Assembly: GCA_003151555.1 (NCBI GenBank)
Contig: PLXU01000003.1
Coordinates: 1-11,510 of the forward strand
Source of the DNA: Acidimicrobiaceae bacterium
GTDB taxonomy: Bacteria > Actinomycetota > Acidimicrobiia > Acidimicrobiales > RAAP-2
Reading direction: 5' to 3'
DNA: 11,510 nucleotides
Part shown: in pieces, positions 1 to 5,634 of the stretch
Numbering within the stretch: position 1 is the stretch's first letter
How the letters are laid out: the number at the start of each line of letters is the position of its first letter
Translations under genes and position numbers: made by a program
Notes under the pieces: generated by a model
What the model was told of the DNA's origin: nothing
The model's database searches: none
Seen by the model: the letters and a program-made list of their open reading frames with translations, nothing else

Positions 1-508
1 CACCGTGATCAACTTTGGTGAAGCCAATGGTTCCGATAAGGTCCAAAAGTTCGCCGAGGAGACGCTTGTCGATCTCCGCTCGGGCGAAGGACTTGGGGAG
101 CACACCCTTGAGCTGGGGATTTTCGGCTTCGACCAAGTCCATGGCGTGGTCGATCAGAACCCCGATCTCGGGTTGTTTGGCCCGGTCTTGCAGGTAGCCC
201 CAGCGGGCCTCGGTGTGAACCCAGAAGACATTGTCGGCGGCATACTCGTTGCGGTCTTCGACAATGTCGGCGCGTCTTTCGGCGCTCTTTACGTAGTAGT
301 CCTCGTTGGCCGGGTCAGCGGTCGCCGACTCGAGCCAGACACGCCGCTCCTCGAAGGCGTCGGAAATGTACTTGAGAAACACGAGTCCCAAGACGACGTG
401 CTTGTACTCGCCGGCCTCAAGATTGCCACGCATTTTGTCTGCGGCGTCCCAGAGTGTCTGCTCCAGAGTCTTGGTTGTAGTCGATTTTTTGTTCGTTGTT
501 TTGGCCAT
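1..508 (-). CDS. hsdM: Type I restriction-modification methyltransferase subunit HsdM, N-terminal part (runs off left edge)
   Basis: The minus strand is open from an ATG at 506-508 to the window edge, giving 169 codons of the 5' end. The product begins with a Lys/Thr-rich tail (about residues 1-13). It continues with the classic HsdM N-terminal helical bundle: LEQTLWDAADKMRGNLE followed by EYKHVVLGLVFLKYISDAFE (about residues 15-52). This domain precedes the SAM-dependent N6-adenine methyltransferase domain; the catalytic (N/D)PP(Y/F) motif would lie off-window. HsdM pairs with HsdS for target recognition and with HsdR for cleavage, so hsdS and hsdR should lie to the left. A GAGAAGG-like ribosome site lies just upstream of the ATG. 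The plus-strand frame over the same bases is a shadow. Family assignment is secure; whether the system is chromosomal or cargo of the neighbouring element cannot be seen. Confidence 0.93.
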   Translation of the reverse strand, partial: MAKTTNKKSTTTKTLEQTLWDAADKMRGNLEAGEYKHVVLGLVFLKYISDAFEERRVWLESATADPANEDYYVKSAERRADIVEDRNEYAADNVFWVHTEARWGYLQDRAKQPEIGVLIDHAMDLVEAENPQLKGVLPKSFARAEIDKRLLGELLDLIGTIGFTKVDHG

Positions 509-827
509 TTCTAACCTTCTCACCTACCATCTTGGCTGAGCGCAATGAATGGGGCTGAAATGATCGAATCGCAGCGTATAGCGGGCTTCTGCCAATAGAG
601 TTTCGATCACTGCGTCATCCGTGTCACGAGCTGTATGGGGGATTCTCGTTAAACCTCTTCGCAGCGAGCGTATCCAGTTTTCGGAGCGTCCAATGTGTGA
701 CTTCTCGTGAATCGTGATGGACCTTTGGGGCCACTTTCAATCTGCGGTGATTTACTCCCGTCATCGTTGGCACTTCAAAAACAGGCACGTGATCAGATGA
801 GTCCGAGATTCGCTCGCGTCACTTCCT
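509..827. other. Intergenic gap between hsdM and a HEPN-like gene
   Basis: No coding sequence is supported in these 319 bases; the only frames are very short, for example a 17-codon one near 545. The region must hold the hsdM promoter and the 3' flank of the minus-strand HEPN-like gene. Apart from the dyad at 561-609, I see no clear -35/-10 pair, tRNA or T-tracted terminator. Confidence 0.5.
561..609. repeat. 8-bp inverted repeat upstream of hsdM
   Basis: TGATCGAA (561-568) and TTCGATCA (602-609) are perfect reverse complements 33 bases apart. A nested GCAG (571-574) / CTGC (589-592) pair lies inside. The dyad sits about 55-100 bases upstream of the hsdM start on the same promoter-side flank. 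It could be an operator for the restriction-modification operon or a hairpin in its leader. An 8-bp match can arise by chance, so the assignment is tentative. Confidence 0.35.
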
Positions 828-1502
828 TTACCAAGGATTCGACCCGGTGAGTCCCTTCAATGCTGCACTCGCGAGAATGTCCACCTTGTCCGCCAAGTTA
901 CCCAGCCAAGCTGCCCAGTCTCGAACGGTGCGAAGAGTGAGGCTTCCGTCGGCAGCGTCTAAAACGCCTCGATGAACGATTGATCCGCGACGCCTTACGA
1001 GTTGATCCACGTAGGCCTTTGAATTGGGGGCCGAAATCCCTTTCCAACTGCAATAATCGAGGAGTCGTGAGTCAAATACTGTCTCAAAGGCGACGTTCAC
1101 GTTCTTCGAGTTCGCTGTGTTGAGTCCCCATGTCCCAACGTCGCCCACGCTGATGCTCTTCACGGCTTTTTCGACTTGCCGCTTCCACGAATCACCCGCC
1201 AAATCCCAGGGCGATTTTTCGACTCGTTTCGCTATCAGTTTTCTCAATTCTAAGGAAATGTATTTCTGATCGGACTGTAGAAACGGGATCGACTCAAGAA
1301 GCAGGTCTTCGACATATACCTCCCAGGCGGTATATGTAAGCACTGTGCAAGCGTTAAGGAGTGGTCTTGTATCACCCGGCGGCCTTCCACTGCCAGGGTT
1401 TCGAATCGTGGGGTGGAAACTCACCAGAATGGCCACATCGTCCAGCAAACGCTGACACGTTACTCGCGCAGTAGATGGCATACGCTCCGAACTGTAGTTC
1501 AC
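828..1502 (-). CDS. HEPN-like domain protein (RiboL-PSP/MAE_28990-type), probable RNase or toxin-like
   Basis: This 224-residue protein reads from a GTG at 1500-1502; an ATG seven codons later (M8) is an alternative, and neither has a strong ribosome site. The N-terminal half contains LLNACTVLTYTAWEVYVEDL (about residues 48-67), which resembles the first helix of HEPN proteins of the RiboL-PSP/MAE_28990 group. The C-terminal half carries LVRRRGSIVHR (about 168-178), in which R172 and H177 form the Rx4H motif used by many HEPN ribonucleases. Such proteins are metal-independent RNases in toxin-antitoxin, abortive infection and RNA-processing systems. No partner antitoxin is visible: the gene stands alone on the minus strand, between hsdM and the plus-strand replication operon. 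Placement beside a type I RM gene suggests a defence role, but that is inference. Superfamily assignment is likely; activity and targets are unknown. Confidence 0.7.
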   Translation of the reverse strand: MNYSSERMPSTARVTCQRLLDDVAILVSFHPTIRNPGSGRPPGDTRPLLNACTVLTYTAWEVYVEDLLLESIPFLQSDQKYISLELRKLIAKRVEKSPWDLAGDSWKRQVEKAVKSISVGDVGTWGLNTANSKNVNVAFETVFDSRLLDYCSWKGISAPNSKAYVDQLVRRRGSIVHRGVLDAADGSLTLRTVRDWAAWLGNLADKVDILASAALKGLTGSNPW

Positions 1503-1806
1503 CCGAATCGTGGTGACTGAACTTCACTTCGGCTGACACGCGAGGTCGCTCACCTTGAAGACGTATAGAAGAGTTACGTAGTGAGTGAGTTTCAACCTTT
1601 CAAGTAGCCCGCCCTGACCGGGCGTCGGGCGCGCAGCGCCCGGCAGCCCGAAGGTCTTAAAGGTTCGATCCGAAAATCCACCCACGTCTCTCAACGTCCA
1701 GGTTTCACATATTTCCGAGTTGAAGCCCAATTGCTGTCTCCAAACGGCCTCTGAAAAGTGCTTCTTAAGTAGAGGACGAAAACTTCGCCCTCCAAAAGGA
1801 GAAGCA
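1503..1806. other. Divergent control region with structured repeat, upstream of the replication operon
   Basis: The 304 bases between the divergent HEPN-like gene and the operon starting at 1807 hold no supported gene. A minus-strand frame at 1524-1826 is low-complexity shadow. The region must hold promoters in both directions and contains the large folded repeat at 1594-1665. I could not identify convincing -35/-10 hexamers. It is a plausible site for a replication origin or operator of the RepSA module. Confidence 0.45.
1594..1665. repeat. Nested GC-rich inverted repeat (candidate structured RNA, origin or operator)
   Basis: Three nested pairings are seen. The outer arms are AACCTTT (1594-1600) and AAAGGTT (1659-1665). 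The middle arms are GACC-GGGC (1616-1623) and GCCC-gaa-GGTC (1646-1656). The inner hairpin is CGGGCGC (1626-1632), loop GCA, and GCGCCCG (1636-1642). The first bases inside the outer arm, AAG (1602-1604), can alternatively pair with CTT (1656-1658). The total is about 20 pairs in 72 bases. There is no trailing T-run, which argues against a simple intrinsic terminator. It lies about 140 bases upstream of the first operon gene. It could be a double-strand origin or nick region for the RepSA-like protein, a 5' leader RNA, or a regulator binding site. It matches no riboswitch I know. Confidence 0.6.
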
Positions 1807-2121
1807 ATGCGTTTACCAATTGACACGGTGGCCGTTCAGTTCATGTCGGCCGGTCCCGCTGAGGCGGTACTGGACTTCGAGACACGGGCGCCGAAACTGG
1901 ACGCCAACGGGCAGCCGATCTACAGCGTGCATCTGTTCGCGATCTCGCCGGACAGTTACGACACGCTAACGGTCAAGGTGGCCGGCGAGCCCAAGGGCGT
2001 TGGCAACTTCACCCCAGTGAAGGTGACCAACCTCATCGCGTCGACCTGGGACATCGGGGGCAACCACGGCGTCTCGTTCAAGGCCGACAAGATCGAGTTG
2101 GCGAAGGCTCTGACCAACTAA
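1807..2121 (+). CDS. Small AICE-type replication/integration/excision activator-like protein
   Basis: The frame is open from 1720, but the ATG at 1807 has a strong AGGAG site (1797-1801) with a 5-base spacer, giving 104 residues. The product looks like a small beta-rich protein: VLDFETRAPKLDANGQPIYS (about residues 21-40), then VKVAGEPKGVGNFTPVKVTN and a closing GVSFKADKIE. The D-x-x-T...KLDANGQP(I/V)(Y/W).V pattern followed by a TVKVAGEP strand matches a short conserved protein encoded upstream of the FtsK-like gene in many actinomycete integrative elements. Databases often label it 'plasmid replication, integration and excision activator' after Pra of pSAM2. It is the first gene of the operon, and its TAA overlaps the next ATG (TAATG). 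Family resemblance is from memory of the pattern; the biochemical role is not established. Confidence 0.75.
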   Translation: MRLPIDTVAVQFMSAGPAEAVLDFETRAPKLDANGQPIYSVHLFAISPDSYDTLTVKVAGEPKGVGNFTPVKVTNLIASTWDIGGNHGVSFKADKIELAKALTN

Positions 2122-2264
2122 TGGCGAGGCTCCTAATCGGCTTGGCGATCGTGACATTGGGACTCTGGGCTCTTAACTGGGCGCTACTGCACTACGGAGT
2201 CGTCCTTCTTGTCAGCGCTGGACTTTGTGCCTGGTACTTCCTTAGTCCCACGCGCCATGGTTAG
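2121..2264 (+). CDS. Small 47-aa two-helix membrane peptide, translationally coupled
   Basis: An ATG at 2121-2123 overlaps the previous gene's stop (TAATG). The frame runs 47 codons to TAG at 2262-2264, overlapping the probable ATG of the FtsK-like gene. The peptide starts MARLLIGLAIVTLGLWALNW and continues hydrophobic through YGVVLLVSAGLCAWYFL, ending in a short polar tail (SPTRHG). This predicts two short membrane helices (about residues 3-20 and 24-43) joined by a tight turn. Similar tiny membrane proteins often sit next to the translocase gene in conjugative actinomycete elements, where spread (Spd) proteins help intramycelial transfer; a link to that role is inference. The ribosome site is weak, so translation probably depends on coupling. 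It is too short for common gene callers but is supported by overlaps at both ends and a coherent hydrophobic pattern. Confidence 0.6.
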   Translation: MARLLIGLAIVTLGLWALNWALLHYGVVLLVSAGLCAWYFLSPTRHG

Positions 2265-3555
2265 GGCCCCGTCGAACTCATCGAGCCGCTTCCCCTGGAT
2301 GGCTTCGGCCGTCTGGGGGTGGCGCCTCGAGGCATCACTGGGCATCGTCGCTCTGATCCTCATGAAGGTTGTAACGGTCCTCGGCGGGTTCGGCGTCATC
2401 GTCGCCAGCGGTCTGCTTGTCCTTACGAGCTGGCAAGTTCCAGCACTTCGTAATGACACGGCGCGCGCGTTAAAGGAGGCGAGCGATCGCCGACGAGTCA
2501 TGAATGCCTTATGGCGCTGTCAGATCGTTGGACGATATGGATATGCCCCTCGCATCGAAAGGACGGCTAATACGTCCATTGGGCGACGCTATTTACTTGC
2601 TATCCCCACTGGACTTCACATTGCCGAACTCGAGTCGCGTGCCGGTGAGTTGTCCGCAGAACTACGGGCTCGCGAGATTCGTTTCGTAGCCCTTCCCCAG
2701 AGTGCGGGCTTTGTCGAACTTGTCGTGGTACGCAAGGAGTCCTTCGGTCGCGAGCCAATCCCGTCGCCTCTGTGCCAAGGATGGCGATTCTCGTTGTGGA
2801 GTTCAATTCCCCTCGGCGTGCTCGAAGATGGGCGTACACTCTCCATGCAACTCGCTGAGCACAACTTGCTCGTTGGTGGAGAGCCCGGATCGGGTAAGTC
2901 CGTGATCCTGTCCTCAATCGTTGCCGCCGCCGCGCTCGATCCTTCGACGACGCTCACGCTCTTTGACGGAAAGCAGGTGGAGCTCTCGGTATGGAAAGAC
3001 GTCGCGGATGAGTTTGTCGGCCCGGATCTTGAGCACGCCGCCATGGTTCTTGAGCGGCTCCAGCAAACGATGGATTTTCGCTACCAAGTGTTGCTCGCTC
3101 TGGGACGTCGGAAGTTTGAACCAGACGACCCCGAAGGACTGCACGTCGTTGTCTTGGACGAACTGGCTTTCTACCTGAGGGGAGGGAAGAAGGAGACGCG
3201 CGACCGATTCGCCGAGTCCCTGCGTGACCTCGTCTCACGGGGCCGAGCCGCCGGCATCATCGTCATCGCCGCTACTCAGAAGCCCAGCCACGAAGTCGTC
3301 CCGACGTGGATCCGTGACCTCTTCAGCTACCGAATTGCGATGCGCTGCACTTCGTCGGACGCCTCCGACACGATTCTGGGCCAAGGGTGGGCGACTCGGG
3401 GCTGCTCTGCGGCGTCGATCGATCCTTCAATGCGGGGCGTTGGTTACGTGCTCGCGGAGGGAGGGCTCCCAATGTTGTTTAAGGCGCACTACCTCGCTGA
3501 TCTCGAATTGGTCGAGTTGGCGGCGGAATCCATGTCGATTAGGGGTGGGCAATAA
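2257..3555 (+). CDS. FtsK/TraB-like DNA translocase (AICE conjugative transfer ATPase)
   Basis: From the ATG at 2257 this is a 432-residue protein; a TTG at 2209 with a GGAG about 10 bases upstream is an alternative start adding 16 residues. Two hydrophobic segments (about residues 27-57) anchor it in the membrane. The ATPase core has Walker A GGEPGSGKS (207-215), Walker B VVVLDE (297-302) and the FtsK-type AATQKPS motif (338-344). Proteins of this size in pSAM2-type elements (TraSA/TraB) form hexamers that pump double-stranded DNA between mating cells without a relaxase. The short form, lacking a gamma domain typical of chromosomal FtsK, fits the element type. Its stop overlaps the rep start (TAATG). 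Function as a conjugative translocase is inferred from motifs and from the adjacent rep gene. Confidence 0.88.
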   Translation: MVRAPSNSSSRFPWMASAVWGWRLEASLGIVALILMKVVTVLGGFGVIVASGLLVLTSWQVPALRNDTARALKEASDRRRVMNALWRCQIVGRYGYAPRIERTANTSIGRRYLLAIPTGLHIAELESRAGELSAELRAREIRFVALPQSAGFVELVVVRKESFGREPIPSPLCQGWRFSLWSSIPLGVLEDGRTLSMQLAEHNLLVGGEPGSGKSVILSSIVAAAALDPSTTLTLFDGKQVELSVWKDVADEFVGPDLEHAAMVLERLQQTMDFRYQVLLALGRRKFEPDDPEGLHVVVLDELAFYLRGGKKETRDRFAESLRDLVSRGRAAGIIVIAATQKPSHEVVPTWIRDLFSYRIAMRCTSSDASDTILGQGWATRGCSAASIDPSMRGVGYVLAEGGLPMLFKAHYLADLELVELAAESMSIRGGQ

Positions 3556-4829
3556 TGGACGCAAGCTATCGGACGCTCTTGCGTCAAATTGAGCTCGCCG
3601 GATCGTGTACTCATCCGGTCCGTCTTCTTGGAGAGATGGTCAACCTCGCCACAGGCGAGGTCGGGACCAAGGCGTTGAGCGTTTCGTGCAAGGATCGACG
3701 AGAACAGATCTGTCCGGCCTGCTCGTATCTCTACAAGGCTGATGCATGGATCCTGGTTTCGGCCGGCTTGATCGGCGGCAAAGGTGTGCCGGACTCGGTC
3801 TTCGACCACCCTCGGATTTTTGCGACCTTGACGGCGCCTTCTTTCGGATCGGTTCATGTTCGACGAAGTGACGGTACTTGCCGCGCAAATTCCGGGAGTC
3901 GATGTCTGCACGGCGTCGAGAGACGCTGCCTATTGCGCCACGATGAGGGGAGTCCAGTGCTCGGCGTGCCCCTTTGCACGTCGTGCTTCGATTACGAGGG
4001 TGCCGTCACGTGGAATGCGCAGGCGTCACGACTTTGGAATCGGTCCGTTGAGCAGATGCGTTATGACCTCGCGGCGTACCGGGGAATATCCGTGCCCCAA
4101 CTCCGACGAGAAACCCGGATCAGCTATCTCAAGGTCGCCGAGTACCAGCGTCGAGGGTTAGTTCACTTCCACGTCGTACTTCGTCTCGACGGTCCTGGCG
4201 ACGCCTTCGCGCCGCCACCGTCGTGGATGGACGTGAATTTGCTTCACGCCACGTTGACCGGCGTGATTGTGCACTTCGAGCTGGTGGGTCTCGACCGAGA
4301 AAACGTCCGCTGGGGCAGTCAGTTCGACGTAAAGAAGCTCGCGGTGGATGATCGAGGCGACCTGCGAGTCGCCTCGTACATCGCGAAATACGCCACAAAA
4401 TCCACGGGCGACGCGCTCGCCCTTGCCAGGAGGTTTCATTCTCGTCGAGAGATCGAACTCCAAAGCCTCGACCCTCACCTGAAGCGCATGGCGACGACGG
4501 CCTGGGATCTGTCGAGGCGCCCCGAGCTCGAACGGCTCCATTTGCGCCATCACGCCCACGCCTTTGGATTTACGGGTCAACTCATCACGAAATCACGTTA
4601 TTTTTCGACGACCTTCAAGGATCTCCGTGGGAACCGACGAGAGCACATGGCGCAGTTCAACGAGTCAGATCCGGTGGCGGGAACCTTCTCGTACGACGGC
4701 CGGGGCTATGACGATCCGAGGGCCAGCGAAGTGGCGGAGCTACTTCACCAAGCACGCACCGAGGTTCGAAAGGTGGCGCGAGATCAACGTGTGATGTCCC
4801 GTGGGATATCCCAAGGAGAGACGCGGTGA
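3555..4829 (+). CDS. repSA: RepSA-family replication initiator
   Basis: The ATG at 3555 overlaps the translocase stop (TAATG), with AGGGG (3541-3545) upstream; the product has 424 residues. Family marks in order are a Cys pair CPAC (53-56), FATLTAPSFGSVH (89-101), and a second Cys/His-rich stretch ending LCTSCFDYEG (140-149). These are followed by RGLVHFHVVLRLDG (200-213) with an H-x-H metal-binding pair, YIAKYATKSTG (275-285) with the candidate catalytic tyrosines, and a C-terminal HAHAFGFTGQLITKSRYFSTT (333-353). This is the pattern of the pSAM2 RepSA group of rolling-circle initiators. They nick the double-strand origin and allow an excised AICE to replicate. The origin is often in or beside rep, and the folded repeat at 1594-1665 is one candidate. 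Length is a little below the usual 450-550 residues, but all motifs are present. Confidence 0.9.
   Translation: MDASYRTLLRQIELAGSCTHPVRLLGEMVNLATGEVGTKALSVSCKDRREQICPACSYLYKADAWILVSAGLIGGKGVPDSVFDHPRIFATLTAPSFGSVHVRRSDGTCRANSGSRCLHGVERRCLLRHDEGSPVLGVPLCTSCFDYEGAVTWNAQASRLWNRSVEQMRYDLAAYRGISVPQLRRETRISYLKVAEYQRRGLVHFHVVLRLDGPGDAFAPPPSWMDVNLLHATLTGVIVHFELVGLDRENVRWGSQFDVKKLAVDDRGDLRVASYIAKYATKSTGDALALARRFHSRREIELQSLDPHLKRMATTAWDLSRRPELERLHLRHHAHAFGFTGQLITKSRYFSTTFKDLRGNRREHMAQFNESDPVAGTFSYDGRGYDDPRASEVAELLHQARTEVRKVARDQRVMSRGISQGETR
4813..4820 (+). promoter_or_regulatory. Ribosome binding site fixing the GTG start of the sigma-like gene
   Basis: AAGGAGAG lies 5 bases before the GTG at 4826 and inside the 3' end of the rep gene. 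It supports GTG rather than the later ATG at 4910, which has no ribosome site. Confidence 0.75.
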
Positions 4830-5626
4830 GCGCCCGGATCCCTTCTCGCGACTGGCTTTTGGGATCACTCGGGAGCATTGAGGTGAGTTCATCCGGGCTA
4901 ACTGGCCCCATGAATAACTATCCAGACCTTATTCACCAACTCGTTGTCGAGCTCGGCGTTCTTTCGAGGACGTCGCGAGGGCGAACCCTGCTTTCTCGTA
5001 TCCAGACTGCTGGTCTCGATACCCGAGGGTGCGCGACGGCGCTCGAGTTCGCTCAAGATCTGGAGTGGAATCCGAGGACCGAGCCAAGTCCGGAGATGGC
5101 CCTCGATCAGCTCGTTGTGCTCTCGAGCGGTGACCGTGAAGTTGCGCTCGTTCTGCTGGTTGCGCTTCGCCGGGCAATTCGAGAAATGATCTTTTCGATC
5201 GGTCGCCAGAGTTCGGATCTGGACATCGGGTCGATTGTCCTCGTTGAATTGTTGTCCGTCATCGCGATCTCCGACGGTGACAAATCGGTGGGTCAATTAC
5301 TTGATCGGACGTATCGCGCGACACAGCGACTGGTCCGCCGTCGGGACCGCGAAGTACTTCGAGAGGTCCCTTGGGAGGTTGGTCTCGACGCGGAGGAGAT
5401 CGTAACGCTTCCTGAACTGTTCACGTGCGAACTCCTCGAAGAAGTGTTTCGCGAAGGACTAATTGGCCAGTCTGACATCGAACTCATTCGTCAGACGAGA
5501 ATCGATGGAGAGGAGTTGGCCGATGCTGCGGCTCGATTGAACGAGGCCTATAAGACGGTTCAGCGCCGTCGCCACCGAGCGGAGTCCATCATTCTCCAGT
5601 ACCTCCTAGCCGCAGAGGAGTCGTGA
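4826..5626 (+). CDS. Unrecognised protein with sigma-region-4-like C-terminal HTH
   Basis: The GTG start at 4826 overlaps the rep stop (GTGA) and has a good AAGGAGAG site, giving 266 residues. The N-terminal part (about 30-170) is leucine-rich and helical with no motif I recognise. A basic stretch RTYRATQRLVRRRDRE (161-176) precedes an acidic helical segment. The C-terminus, DIELIRQTRIDGEELADAAA followed by RLNEAYKTVQRRRHRAESII (217-256), has the spacing of sigma-70 region 4: L-I-x-x-T-R-I-x-G, a small-residue helix, then a recognition helix rich in Arg. There is no obvious region 2, so it is not a complete sigma factor. It ends 8 bases before the convergent SARP-like gene's stop. As the last gene of the operon it may regulate element genes. 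DNA binding is inferred; no named family is claimed. Confidence 0.65.
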   Translation: MSARIPSRDWLLGSLGSIEVSSSGLTGPMNNYPDLIHQLVVELGVLSRTSRGRTLLSRIQTAGLDTRGCATALEFAQDLEWNPRTEPSPEMALDQLVVLSSGDREVALVLLVALRRAIREMIFSIGRQSSDLDIGSIVLVELLSVIAISDGDKSVGQLLDRTYRATQRLVRRRDREVLREVPWEVGLDAEEIVTLPELFTCELLEEVFREGLIGQSDIELIRQTRIDGEELADAAARLNEAYKTVQRRRHRAESIILQYLLAAEES

Positions 5627-5634
5627 TGTACTGG

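Noticed and set aside
5..514. Plus-strand frame of 169 codons
   Set aside because: It is antisense to hsdM, whose minus-strand translation matches the HsdM N-terminal domain clearly.
1662..1671. GGTTCGATCC, resembling a tRNA T-arm, considered as a tRNA fragment or att site
   Set aside because: The flanking bases do not form the 5-bp T stem, and no acceptor stem, D-arm or anticodon arm is present. The AAAGGTT portion is explained by the inverted repeat.
1524..1826. Minus-strand frame of 100 codons
   Set aside because: It crosses the folded repeat and the ribosome site and start of the plus-strand operon, and has no domain or good ribosome site.
2616..3044. Minus-strand frames within the translocase and rep genes (several, 60-142 codons)
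   Set aside because: They are antisense to genes with clear Walker and RepSA motifs and have Ser/Arg-rich shadow composition.
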